Shown one piece after another: positions 1 through 11,000 of a stretch of 64,000 bases of DNA. The position numbers and the translations under genes were made by a program. The notes beneath the pieces were generated by a model. The model did not search any database, was not told the DNA's origin, and saw only the letters and a program-made list of their open reading frames with translations. The stretch is from Macrostomum hystrix (lineage: Eukaryota > Platyhelminthes > Macrostomidae), in NCBI GenBank assembly GCA_950097015.1, contig CATNEN010000009.1, positions 1,722,898-1,786,897 of the forward strand, written 5' to 3'. The stretch's first letter is position 1. Each line of letters begins with the position of its first letter.

Positions 1-702
1 CGGCTGCTCTTATCTGGCGAGGCGCTCGTCTTCGTGTGGGACCTGCCGGAGGAGAAGAAGAAGAGCTTCGCGACCATCAAGGACGAGCTGGTCAAGTTCT
101 ACCGTGGCAAGGAGAACTCGTTCTGCGCCATGTCGGAGTTCGAGAGCCGGAAGCGACGCCAAGGAGAGTCGCTGAGGGAGCTGTGCCACGCTCTCAAGCT
201 CCTGTACCGGAAGGCACGCCCTGACCACGATCAGACGGTGAGAGACTGCGAAGTGCGACACCGACTGCTGGCTCTGCTGTCGAAGGAGATTCGCGAAGCG
301 TTGCTGAAAGACGCTGACTGCAGCAGCAGCAGCCCGGAGCAGCTGGCGGACCGCGCCACGGCTCTTGAGAGCATCGGCGGCAGAGGCGCCTCTGCAAGCA
401 TCGCGGTAACATCGGTGAGCAGCCAAGTGGTGGACCGGCTGGAGCAGATGCAGGAGCAGCTGGCGGACCTGGCTGCGACGGTCGCCACCATCAGCAGCCG
501 TGGACAGCGCGGTGCGCGAGGAAGAGGAGCTCGGGGGAGAGGCAGCGGTCGCGGGAAATGCTTCAACTGCGCTCAGCCCGGCCATTTCGCGGCCCAGTGC
601 CCCAGGCAGGCCGCGCCAGCCGTGCCGCCCGTGTGCAGCCGCTGCTCAGGCAAAGGGCACCGGGCCGAGGTCTGCCCGACCCCGGCTTCGGGAAACTTCT
701 GA
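1..702 (+). CDS. gag: Ty3/gypsy retrotransposon Gag (5' end outside window)
   Basis: The reading frame is open from the first base, so the Gag N-terminus lies outside the window. The visible part has an alpha-helical, charged capsid-like region and then an Arg/Gly-rich stretch. Two CCHC zinc knuckles follow, each with spacing CX2CX4HX4C: CFNCAQPGHFAAQC near 558-605 and CSRCSGKGHRAEVC near 634-680. These knuckles bind genomic RNA in retroelements. The frame ends at a TGA at 700-702. Pol lies in the -1 frame and overlaps it. The codons just before the stop form a canonical slippery heptamer, described separately. No internal stops are seen, so the copy could be young. Confidence 0.88.
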   Translation, partial: RLLLSGEALVFVWDLPEEKKKSFATIKDELVKFYRGKENSFCAMSEFESRKRRQGESLRELCHALKLLYRKARPDHDQTVRDCEVRHRLLALLSKEIREALLKDADCSSSSPEQLADRATALESIGGRGASASIAVTSVSSQVVDRLEQMQEQLADLAATVATISSRGQRGARGRGARGRGSGRGKCFNCAQPGHFAAQCPRQAAPAVPPVCSRCSGKGHRAEVCPTPASGNF

Positions 703-748
703 GGACTGGTGACCGTGGGCCATCACCAGCCCTGCCTAGCAAGGCCCA
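690..748 (+). promoter_or_regulatory. -1 ribosomal frameshift signal: slippery heptamer plus predicted pseudoknot
   Basis: GGGAAAC lies at 690-696, phased in Gag as G|GGA|AAC, the canonical X XXY YYZ arrangement. The Gag stop follows at 700-702. After a 9-nt spacer, CTGGTGA (706-712) pairs perfectly with TCACCAG (723-729). The loop bases TGGGCC (716-721) pair perfectly with GGCCCA (743-748). Together these form an H-type pseudoknot with a 7-bp stem 1 and a 6-bp stem 2. The heptamer sits where the overlapping Gag and Pol frames require the shift. The pairing is seen in the sequence; function is inferred. Confidence 0.85.
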
Positions 749-3700
749 AACCGCTTCGCTCTTCCTGCCCGGCAGCATCGCAGGCCGGCCCTGCAGGTGG
801 CTGTTCGACACGGGCGCGCAGGTGACGCTCGTATCAGCTGCCCAGTTTCGAGCTCTGGGAGTCGCAGCTCAGCTTCATCCGCCTCTCAGCACTCCGGTCG
901 GGATCGATGGTCGACGCTTGGAGTCTCCGGCATGCGCAACGCTGGCCATTCAGGTGGGCGGACTGCCGCCCATGGAGCACCCGGTGACGGTGGTCGCCGA
1001 CATTCAGCCGGAATGCGTGCTCGGCATGGACGCCATCAGCAAGATGTGCTCAACCTTCAGCGTGGATCTCATGTCGTCTTCTGTCCTGCTGGGGTCAACC
1101 AGGATCCCAGTCCTGCCAGACAGGAACTCCATGCCGGCCTGCCGGGTGGTGCCCACCGCCGTGGTCGCCAGAGTCGCCAGCACCGTGTCCATCCCAGCCC
1201 GCAGCCGCGTCATCATCCCGGTCAAGGTGGCATCGTACGTTGAGCAGGGTCTGTTCGAGCCCAGCTCTGACTTCGTCGACAAGACCGGCCTGCTGCCGAA
1301 CCGGGCTCTGGTGGTCTCCAGCGCGGACGGCAACCTGCCGGTGGGAGTCTGCAACCTGAGCGCCGACCCGGTGGTGCTCTACCAGAATCAGGCCATCGGC
1401 AACTTCGACGCTGCCGAGCCTCACGGGCCCGACGGTGAAGCTTCGGAGGAGGCCGGCTTCAACATCAACCCGGAGCTGAGCCGGTCGCAGCGCGAGGTCA
1501 TCGAAGCCCTGCTGAACCAGCATGAGCTGGCATTCGCCAGTCACGAGTTCGACCTGGGGACCACGCACCTACTGCAGCACGAGATCAACCTGGAACCCGG
1601 CAGCCGCCCCATCAAGCACAGGCAGCGGACAGTGCCACTGAACTTCAGACAGCAGGTGGACGACAAGATCAGCGAGATGCTGCGTCACGGGATCATCGAA
1701 CCGTCATGCAGTCCGTGGGCGAGCAATCTGCTGGTGGTGCGCAAGAAAAACAACGAAATCCGCATCTGCACCGACTGGAGGGCCCTCAACTCGTGCACCG
1801 TGAAGGACGCCTACCCGCTGCCGCCGCTGTCTGTCGCTCTGGACGCGCTCACTGGCAGCAGCTGGTTCAGCACGCTCGATCTCCGCCAAGGGTTCCTGCA
1901 GGTCGAGCTGCGCGAGCAGGACCGGGAGAAGACCGCCTTCTACACCACGCAAGGCCTGATGCAGTACAGGAAGCTCGGCTTCGGCCTCTGCAACGCCCCG
2001 GCGACCTTCCAGCGCCTGATGGACTTGACGATGGCGGGCCTGAACTGGACGGAGGTGCTCACCTACATGGACGACCTGATCCTGTTCAGCACGACGTTCG
2101 AGCAGCACGCGCAGACGCTGAAGGAAGTCCTGGGAAGGCTGCAGTCGGCAGGCCTCAAGCTGAACAAGCGCAAGAGCTGCTTCTGCTTCCAGGAGGTCGA
2201 GTACCTGGGGCACAAGATTTCGGCCGATGGGATCCAGCCAACCGAGGACAAGGTCAGCGCCATCCAGTCCATCCCGACGCCCGAGTGCGCTGAGGACGTT
2301 CGCCGGCTCGTCGGCATGCTGGGCTTCTACCGGCGGTTCGTGCCGCACTTCGCCAGCATTGCGAATCCGCTGCACCAGGCGACTCAGAAAAGTCGGCAGT
2401 TTCGGTGGACGGCAGAGTGCGAGGCAGCCCTGCGCGAGCTGAAGTCGGCGCTGTCGGCACCCCCAGTGCTGAAGCTGCCGGATTTCTCCAAGGGATTCCG
2501 GCTGTGCTGCGACAGCAGCGGCGTGGCCATCGCAGGAGTCCTCAGCCAGCTCCACGAAGGCGTCGAATGCCCGGTCGCCTACGCGTCGAGAGTCCTGAAT
2601 AAGGCAGAGCGCAATTACTCGACCACCCACAGAGAGCTTCTGGCGGTCGTGTGGGCCATGAAGCACTTCCGGAACTACTTGGCGTCCGCCGGCGAAATTC
2701 TCGTCTTCTCCGACCACAAGCCGCTGCAAGGGCTGCTGAACACCAAGGAACCCGAAGGTCGCCTGGCCAGGTGGATCACGCTCCTGCAGGAGATCAATTT
2801 CAAGCTGCTCTTCAGGCCTGGTCGCGAGAACGTGGTGGCGGACGCGCTGAGCCGGGCGGCGGCGACCCGGCTGACACCCGCCTGGTCGGACGAGGAAATC
2901 AGCGCGGCGCAGGCCGATGACCCGGTGCTGGCAGCGGCTCGCCAGGTGCTCATCGGACGGAGGCCCCGGCGAGGCAAGGCCGCAGACGACGCAGAGAGCC
3001 TGGTGAGGTCGGAGAACCTGGAGCTTGGCGAGGACGGCGTCATCAGGAGAAGCGGCTTCCCCGTCATTCCGCTGCAGCTTCGCCAGGAGCTTCTGAGGCA
3101 GCTGCACGACGACCCGGCAAGCGGGCACCTCGGACTGGACAGGACGCTAGCGAGGGTCGTCAACAGAGCCTGGTGGCCTGGCCTGAAGGACGACGTCCAG
3201 CACTGGGTGAGCAGCTGCGAGGTGTGCCAGCGTCGCAAGGTACCGCACCAGCACCAAAGGGCGCCGCTGCAGGACAACACCGTGCCGTCAACTCCCTGGG
3301 AGATGGTGCAGGTGGACATCAAAGGACCGCTGCCGGCCACAGAGACCGGTCAGAAGTACATCATCTGCTTCACCGACGTGTTCTCCAAGTGGGTCGAAGC
3401 GGCCCCAGCGACCAACATCGAGACTCGCACGGTCGCTGAAGCCATGCTGCGCAGCGTCGTCCTCCGCCACGGGTCGCCCGAGGTCATCCACTCCGATCAA
3501 GGTCGCCAGTTCGAAAGCGACGTCTTCCAGGAGCTGTGCCGGCTGCTCGACATTCGAAAGACCAGGACGACACCATTCCACCCCAGCGGCAATCCGGTGG
3601 TCGAGCGATTCAACCGGACTCTGGGCGACATGCTGGCGGCCTACTGCATGGAGCAGCAGGACAGGTGGGCGGCTTTCCTGCCGTACGTCATCTGGGCGTA

Positions 3701-4310
3701 CAACTCGTCGGTCCACAGCACCACCAAGCGGTCACCGTACGCGGTGCTGCACGGCCGCGACCCCCGGATCCCAGCCGAGCTCAGCCTGCCCGCCGCCGGT
3801 GAGAGGCCGGTCGTCACGGACGCGCTGGCGGACGCCCGCGCCGGCCTGCAGCTAGTGCGGCAGCGCCTGCAGTCGACGCAGCGGTCGCGGAAGCAGCAGT
3901 ACGACAAGCGCCAGCACTTCACTCCGTTCCAAGTCGGCCAGCTGGTGATGCTCAACAACCCGGCGGTGCAGAAGGGCCAGTCCAAGGCGCTCCGCCGGCG
4001 GTGGTTGGGGCCGTACCGAGTGCTCGAGAAGCTGGGCCCAGTCACCTACCGGATCTCCAAGCCCACCGGGCGGAGGCGGAGCTCGGTGGTGCACCACGAC
4101 CGGCTGAAGGCGTTCGTGGCGAGGCGGCCGCAACCCGCTGTCCCGCAGCCCGCCGCCGACCCACCCGCTGCAGAGAGCGACCGGCCGCCCAGTCCGGCTG
4201 CCGACCCGCGTGAGACCTGGCAGGAGCTGCTAGACGAACCGGCGCCTGCTGGGCCCAGACGCTCGAATCGGACTCGGAGGCAGCCAGATTTTTTTGTCGC
4301 GCAATTTTGA
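690..4310 (+). CDS. pol: Ty3/gypsy Pol polyprotein (protease, RT, RNase H, integrase)
   Basis: This open frame is entered by -1 frameshift from Gag at 690; an upstream ATG in the same frame at 558 is probably not used. Domains in order: aspartic protease with DTGA at about 807; reverse transcriptase with YMDD at 2064-2075; RNase H with conserved acidic residues (CCDSSG about 2505, HRELLAV about 2630, FSDHKPL about 2705); integrase with an HHCC zinc finger (about 3125-3240) and the DDE residues in VDIKGP (about 3313), HSDQG (about 3489) and VERFNRT (about 3600). A GPY/F-type module (RRWLGPYRVLEKLGPVTYRI, near 3990-4050) follows. This domain order, with integrase after RNase H, defines Ty3/gypsy rather than copia. 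All catalytic motifs look intact. No chromodomain is recognised, and no envelope ORF follows. Confidence 0.95.
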   Translation, partial: GKLLRTGDRGPSPALPSKAQTASLFLPGSIAGRPCRWLFDTGAQVTLVSAAQFRALGVAAQLHPPLSTPVGIDGRRLESPACATLAIQVGGLPPMEHPVTVVADIQPECVLGMDAISKMCSTFSVDLMSSSVLLGSTRIPVLPDRNSMPACRVVPTAVVARVASTVSIPARSRVIIPVKVASYVEQGLFEPSSDFVDKTGLLPNRALVVSSADGNLPVGVCNLSADPVVLYQNQAIGNFDAAEPHGPDGEASEEAGFNINPELSRSQREVIEALLNQHELAFASHEFDLGTTHLLQHEINLEPGSRPIKHRQRTVPLNFRQQVDDKISEMLRHGIIEPSCSPWASNLLVVRKKNNEIRICTDWRALNSCTVKDAYPLPPLSVALDALTGSSWFSTLDLRQGFLQVELREQDREKTAFYTTQGLMQYRKLGFGLCNAPATFQRLMDLTMAGLNWTEVLTYMDDLILFSTTFEQHAQTLKEVLGRLQSAGLKLNKRKSCFCFQEVEYLGHKISADGIQPTEDKVSAIQSIPTPECAEDVRRLVGMLGFYRRFVPHFASIANPLHQATQKSRQFRWTAECEAALRELKSALSAPPVLKLPDFSKGFRLCCDSSGVAIAGVLSQLHEGVECPVAYASRVLNKAERNYSTTHRELLAVVWAMKHFRNYLASAGEILVFSDHKPLQGLLNTKEPEGRLARWITLLQEINFKLLFRPGRENVVADALSRAAATRLTPAWSDEEISAAQADDPVLAAARQVLIGRRPRRGKAADDAESLVRSENLELGEDGVIRRSGFPVIPLQLRQELLRQLHDDPASGHLGLDRTLARVVNRAWWPGLKDDVQHWVSSCEVCQRRKVPHQHQRAPLQDNTVPSTPWEMVQVDIKGPLPATETGQKYIICFTDVFSKWVEAAPATNIETRTVAEAMLRSVVLRHGSPEVIHSDQGRQFESDVFQELCRLLDIRKTRTTPFHPSGNPVVERFNRTLGDMLAAYCMEQQDRWAAFLPYVIWAYNSSVHSTTKRSPYAVLHGRDPRIPAELSLPAAGERPVVTDALADARAGLQLVRQRLQSTQRSRKQQYDKRQHFTPFQVGQLVMLNNPAVQKGQSKALRRRWLGPYRVLEKLGPVTYRISKPTGRRRSSVVHHDRLKAFVARRPQPAVPQPAADPPAAESDRPPSPAADPRETWQELLDEPAPAGPRRSNRTRRQPDFFVAQF

Positions 4311-4408
4311 GCTGCTAACTATTTTTTTGTTCTTATAAAGCTTGTAGTGCATCATTTTAAGCTGCCTAAAATATTTGTTTATTTTTTTGTTTTTAATGTC
4401 CTCAATTT

Positions 4409-4593
4409 AGGGATGGAGTGATGTAAGGTGTGCGGTGATTCATTCTCGCATCGCGTCGTAAGTTGGCTTCGTAAATTGTGCAATGCGATGTACATTCTCT
4501 GGTGTACATAGCCAAATATAAAGTCGCTCACTTGAGGCTTTAGTCACCTCGTGTTTTCTCGGTTCTCGCGCAAGTCTCGCCTTCTGAGCTAGT
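4409..4593 (+). mobile_element. Probable polypurine tract and 3' LTR of the gypsy element
   Basis: About 100 bp after the pol stop is a purine-rich tract (4409-4421). It is followed directly by TGTAAGG at 4422, a usual gypsy LTR start. TTTACA at 4588-4593 would give a short inverted TGTAA...TTACA terminus and an LTR of about 172 bp. A TATA-like AATATAAAG near 4513 fits an internal LTR promoter. The 5' LTR is outside the window, so the LTR ends and target-site duplication cannot be confirmed. The true 3' boundary could lie further right, up to about 4740. Confidence 0.5.
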
Positions 4594-4599
4594 TTACAA

Positions 4600-7500
4600 T
4601 ATATTGTCTTGTGAATTTTGCACCGAAAATAACCAATCTGACGTCGCTCACGAGAGTGAATAATCGACTCGAAGGCTTTTTCCTGACTGTCACGCAGAAC
4701 CAGCTGAGCCGGCACGCACTCCAGCCACATGGCGGCTGCTCTTAATTCTAAGAATCAAAACTGCTTCCCGAGAGGCGAATCGAGAAACATAGATATTTCC
4801 TGGAAACATGACAGCTTAAAATCAACTATTTAATTGAGCGGGCGGGCTAAGGTTTAAATTACTGTTTCATAGAGCTAAATATAGATAAGATAGCGTTTTA
4901 AATCAACTGTAGAATGAAAAACATTTAATATACGACGTAAATTGCTTAATGGCGAGTGTACGTTTCAATGTAATCGTACTCGCACGCTATGTAAAGCAGG
5001 TTGTGAAGCAGCCTTTTAATACTTGTTATCTCATTTTTCTGTATTTGTATGTCGCTATATTTTCTGTTCTTTCTTTGCTCTTCTGGCTAAAGCAAAGAAA
5101 GGCAAAAATTTAGTTCTTCAAGCCTTAAAAGTCAAGCCTAAAAGTCAATAACCGTCCTAAATAAATTAATGATCTCTTTCAAAGCTTTCAAACCGAAAAA
5201 GCTGTCTAGGACAGGTGTAAAGGCCGAAAGGAAAGCAAGAATGGCCCCTATGATGCTCTGCTCAGGATAGCTGATGAAGAAAGTGTGCATTCGCTAAGCC
5301 ATATAAAATGCATCTTGCCTACAGATTTACATTAATTCAGCATTGTACCCACTTCGAGCCCCAGCCTTGAAGCGTATATTCTACTGTACCGTATTCTGTC
5401 GTAATCATTATGCACACAACTGTCGCCCCAGCCTAATCTCAAGAAGGCGGTATCGGTTCTCGAAGGGTTAGTAATGGAATGACCGTGCCTTGGAAGATTT
5501 ATGTGTGGCTGATCGTAGCCACGATCCCAGGGACCGAGAGGCGTAAAGACCAGGGTACGTTGTGCTACGGGATAGCGCAACCGAATGACCCTCACGAAAT
5601 GGGGCTTCCACTCGGAATAGAGGATGTACTTTTGGCTAGCCCCCCAGGTCTACGGCCGAAGATAGAGACTGTATGTGAGGTAATCTCGGGCGTAGAACGC
5701 GTCGCGGCCAGCAAGCGAGAACTTTTATTGCATGGGCCAGGATGCAGAAAAGCAAGATAGCCTAACCCAAGGTTAAGATCGAGTGTCCAGTCGAAACAAC
5801 ATACGAAATTATGAAAGAATTAGGTTAACTTGTAATCACCAGGCTCCAATGACGCAACGATAATTGAATAAGTCAGTTATTAACTTCCTAAAGCAAAGAA
5901 AAGGTAAACCAAAAGTTTGGAAAGCAATAATAAGAATGAATCGACTACGAAGTATGCATTGCTAATGAACATCTACGATAGAATAGCGAATAGTATTAGT
6001 TTTCATCAATATCAGGTTAAACTGCGTTATTTTTTAATTGATTGTTTTACTTTTTATGTGCGTCCTCGGTTGAATTTAAATGTTACGAAAAAAAGAGTTT
6101 ATTCTTGTTTAGGTCGTTTTAATCTTGATCAGCACAACCAGCCAAGCATTTATCTTTATTCACAGACCCAGCTTCGCTACATGCTTTGACAACTGACTAC
6201 TAAGATATTGTATCGATGGTATTATTGGCATTTTAAGTGCCGCAGTCAGACACTAGTCAGCAAAACAATGAAAATCATTAGATTGGCTTTTGTAATAATT
6301 AATTTTAGCTTTTGTTTATAGCAAGTTTTTAGTTAGCTTTTTAACTTCTTTAATATACAATATTTTAGCCACACAATGAGCCACAATAATGGTATGGCAG
6401 ATGGCTCGCGACGGCTTGATTTTAAGGTAATATTTTTGTCGCCCATTGTTTTGAATTTGAATTTTTCATGATAAAAATGTATAAAATGTAACACAAAAAT
6501 TTTCTTTTTCTTGATAGAACCAAGCATAAACACTATAGGCTCTACTTATAAATTTTTGCTGCTTAGTAAGTTGGGCTGGCTTTTGAGCTAGTTAGTTTTT
6601 TTAATTGAGATTTACTTCCTTCAATTGCTATTCTCTAGCAAAAATATAGATATAACTTTGTGAGGTTCTAGATACAATGATATAAATTTTTATAAAGAAT
6701 GCAATTTATGGAAATAAAATGTTTAAAAGTGCAATAGATAAGTTTCCTACAGATATGATTTTTTATTTCAACTTATCAATGATAGTTAATTTTCACCTTA
6801 ACTTTGTTACAACTTAATTTAGGTAAGGCTCTAATTCTGTTATTTTATAATATAGGTAAAATAATGCAAGCCATGTTTCGAGACATGTTTGAGGGGCTTA
6901 AACGAAATGCTGTCATCGTAGTGTAGCTACTGTTTTTTGATAAAAATATAATTTATTATCAAGCAATTCAAAGTAGCTACATTCATTGTGAAAAGTAAAT
7001 GAGCATTTGTTTGTAGTGATGCAAATATGTGGGTGCTAAAATCTAGCATTAATGCAAGGTGACAGACAGTAACTCAGAAAGTTGTTTCTAGAAATGCAGC
7101 AGGAAAAGCAAACAGATTCCATCATGGAAATCTGGGCCAGTGTAATGGTATTTAATAGAGTCCAGTAAATCGAAAGCAACATCAGAACTCTCGACTGCTT
7201 GCTAGCTATATTGTTGGACCTGCATAAAGGCAAGCATTTTTCTCGCAAACAGAAATTTGAAACTTGACCTACAGGCAAAGCTGACCAAAAAACAGCAATC
7301 ATAGACTAAGCCTTTGCTGCCACAATTTTTCTCTCGTGAAAATAAATGGTCAGCTTATGCTTTAGTTACTTTAGTATCCTTGCAACTTAAAATGAATAAA
7401 TGCAAACTGAATTATGCAGTGAGATTCTGATTTATTCATGAAATTTTTAACAGGGTCACACGAAGCTAGCAACTGCATTTCATTAGAACTGCCTAGCTAT

Positions 7501-8095
7501 CAGAGGTGTGGGATCCCGACTCTGCGCGCAGGCAGTGTTTTGTTTATAAAAACACCGCCTGCGTTATTCTGAACATGGAGGTCAAAAACCAGCCTGTGGT
7601 TGAATCTTGCCCCAACCATTGAAGCTAGTCAAAGCTTTAAACAAAGTAAATCCTCACGCTTGGATGAATCCAATTGCTGAGTGTGTTCACAATCGGCTCC
7701 CAGTTTGCTAACTTAAGTCAGTTTTTATACCTGGTATACGTTCAGTATTCTGTCTAAGGCCTCACTCTCTGATTGGCCAAGATTGGCCGAGGGTTTTCCG
7801 CGAGCTAAAAATAGAAACAGGCTTAGAAAAAGAGTCAGACCAAAAAGTACGCGCTTCTGTGATGACTCACCAGCAATAGACAGTCTATTTAAACAAAAAA
7901 CTGAAACTTGGTGCTCAATGAAGTCAATGAACTCAATATCCACCCCTATAATGCTAATCCCCTTATAGACGCCAGGTGGCACAGATGTCAAAGGCTCATT
8001 TGCGTCTCTGTTTGTCTGGGTAAGATTTAGAAATAGATTTTTAAATAAATCGAACAAGTCGCAAATAATTAGCGAAAGTTAATCGAAACATTTTT
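4600..8095. other. AT-rich intergenic DNA, no gene recognised
   Basis: This stretch is mostly AT-rich and has only short, featureless ORFs. A more GC-balanced block at about 5330-5760 has overlapping open frames on both strands but no recognisable motif. The HOOK-like gene downstream lacks its first exon(s), which probably lie here, but I could not pick them out with confidence. Confidence 0.5.
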
Positions 8096-8099
8096 CCAG

Positions 8100-11000
8100 A
8101 TTGAAACATTTCACACTTTGGACAATCCGCTGAAGTATGAAGACCTGATGGAGCAGGACTTTCTGTTTGAAGTCTTGCACCAAATGTGAGTGTCGCGCGC
8201 TTTCCTGAATCACAGTAATAAAAAACTCTTGAGATGAGCTTGACAACCGATTCCACTGGCCTTCCAGAGACAGCCGGCCTCTTTGGACTGAGCCCGTCAG
8301 CTGCGCCAAGGATTCGGCCAGCCAGATACACAATGCATCAGTGCTGACTGCGCAGCTGCTCACCTGCTATGTGGTGCGTGACTGCCTAGCTGCTGCTGAC
8401 AGAGTGGTGGACACACCTTAGAGAATGGTGGACACACCTTAGAGAATGGTGGACACATCTTGAGAAAATGGTGGATACACCTTAGAGAATGGTGGACACA
8501 TCTTGAGAAAATGGTGGATACACCTTAGAGAATAGTGGACACATCTGAGAGAATGGTGGACACATCTGAGAGAATGGTGGACACATCTGAAAGAATGGTG
8601 GACGCATCTGAGGAAATGGTGGACGCATGACAGGGAATGGTGGACACATCTGAGTGGTCTGAGAGAATGGCGGACACATCTGAGTGGTCTGAGAGAATGG
8701 CGGACACATCTGAGTGGTCTGAGAGAATGGCGGACACATCTGAGTGGTCTGAGAATGGCGGACACATCTGAGTGGTCTGAGAGAATGGCGGACACATCTG
8801 AGTGGTCTGAGAGAATGGCGGACACATCTGAGTGGTCTGAGAGAATGGCGGACACATCTGAGTGGTCTGAGAGAATGGCGGACACATCTGAGTGGTCTGA
8901 GAGAATGGCGGACACATCTGAGTGGTCTGAGAATGGCGGACACATCTGAGTGGTCTGAGAGAATGGCGGACACATCTGAGTGGTCTGAGAGAATGGCGGA
9001 CACATCTGAGTGGTCTGAGAGAATGGCGGACACATCTGAGTGGTCTGAGAGAATGGTGGACACATCTGAGTGGTCTGAGAGAATGGTGGACACATCTGAG
9101 TGGTCTGAGAGAATGGTGGACACATCTGAGTGGTCTGAGAGAATGGTGGACACATCTGAGTGGTCTGAGAGAATGGTGGACACATCTGAGTGGTCTGAGA
9201 GAATGGTGGACACATCTGAGTGGTCTGAGAGAATGGTGGACACATCTGAGTGGTCTGAGAGAATGGCGGACACATCTGAGTGGTCTGAGAGAATGGCGGA
9301 CACATCTGAGTGGTCTGAGAGAATGGCGGACACATCTGAGTGGTCTGAGAGAATGGTGCCACTTTCAGCAATTCACTTCGCACTGATTGCAGGACTGCCT
9401 AAGCCAGGCCGTTCTGCTCCCCATGCTGGACTTGAGCACTCTTGTGAGCTACAGAGTGGATCTCAGTAAGCCCAGCTGTTGCTAACAAGCTTTTCCAAAT
9501 GTTCGGGTGGCTCTAAGAACCTGCTGCAATTTTGCACCCACAGATGCGTCCCAGCAAGAGATGCGAAAGATACTACTGCTAGTACTGGGGCTGGTCATCC
9601 AGAGCGACAGGAAGGACGACTTCATCGCCGTGATGGAGACACTGCCTGGCGACGTCAAGGAGGACATCATGGAGAGCTACAAGGAGGTTCGTGGGCGCTC
9701 GGACAGGGGATCTTGTATTCCGCTCACTTTTTGAGAATTTATACTCAAGCCATTGGATTTTGCAGTTGAGTTCGCAGCTGGTTCGCCTGGACTCCACTGA
9801 GGACTCGTCGGCTCTGAGACGGTGCCACGCTGACCGCCTGACCTGCTTCAAGGTGGCTTTGCTATTCTCGGGTGTAGATGACTTTAATGTTCATTATTAA
9901 CTTGGTTCACAGTTGGACTACCAAGCCTTTTAGCCGCCCCTTTCAATACCAAGGGTGGGATTCCCCCTGACATTAATTTTTGCTGCACCCGAATGGAGCA
10001 ATGCAAGTAAATGAAACTCAAGAACACGGGCCAAATTTTTGTTGTGCATCTTTTGAAATAATAATCAAGTCGCCAGCCCTTTCAGATCGTCGAGATATTC
10101 GTCGGTTCTGGTGGACGGTCTGGTTTTTTTCCCATAAGAGATAGTGTATTTCATTCACCCCAATACACGAATTAGCACTGCGGCCTTGCCAGGCTTTTTA
10201 AATTTATCAGGCCTTACGTCCCGACCTTTATCTAGATTCTAGAAGGAGCTGCTGGACCTTCGACAAGAGGCACAAGCCGAGTATGGACACCCTGATGAAA
10301 TTCACTGATCAACCCTCAATATCGGATGAAGGCCGCACTGAGGCAGAAATGTGAATGAAATACATTACGTATTATAGGAAAAGTCTGACATACGGCCAGA
10401 ACCGTTGATGATATCGACGATTTGGAGGGCTGGCGACTTGATTCTTGTTTCTGAAGATGCGCAACAAAAAGTTGGCCCGTGTTCTAAAGTTTCGTGATCT
10501 TGCATTTACAACAATGCCCTGACCGATGCCCGCAGAGGTCCAGCCAGGCCCTGCGCGAGAAGTTCTACCTTGAGTCAGTGCTGCTCTCCGCCCAGACTGT
10601 CTCCGGCTCCGGGCCCGACCTACTGAAATCCCTGCGCCCGCCGGAGGGCCTCGTGGACTTCCATGGCTACCAGCTGCTCCTCGGCTCAGCCAATCAGCAG
10701 GTCGCCAGCTTGGCAGCCCAGCTCGACGACCGGGCAGCGGAGGCCGCCCAGTTGACAGACCGGCTGCGGCTCAAGCGGGAGAAGGCTCGGCGCCTCAAGG
10801 CTCAGTTGAAGGTCTGCATCCTCATACCTGATCGCCACCTGGCCTGATCCCCACCTGGCCTGATCCCACCTGGCCTGATCCCACCTGGCCTGATTCCACC
10901 TGGCCTGATCCCCACCTTGCCTAATCCCCACCTTGCCTAATCCCCACCTGGCCTGATCCCCACCTGGCCTGATCCCCACCTGGCCTGATCCCCACATGGC

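Noticed and set aside
1-12. The first 12 bases (CGGCTGCTCTTA) recur at 4734-4745, hinting at a terminal repeat of the gypsy element.
   Set aside because: The match stops after 12 bases, and the first copy lies inside the Gag reading frame, so chance is the simplest explanation.
1704-3128. A 474-codon minus-strand ORF opposite pol.
   Set aside because: It is a shadow of the GC-rich pol frame, with no motif of its own.
7797-7830. Similarity of GCGAGCTAAAAATAG to a segment near 39600, suggesting a dispersed repeat.
   Set aside because: The match is short and does not extend into the flanks.
8439-9383. Long minus-strand ORFs of about 280-314 codons.
   Set aside because: They are frames through the 30-bp intronic minisatellite and have no function beyond the repeat.
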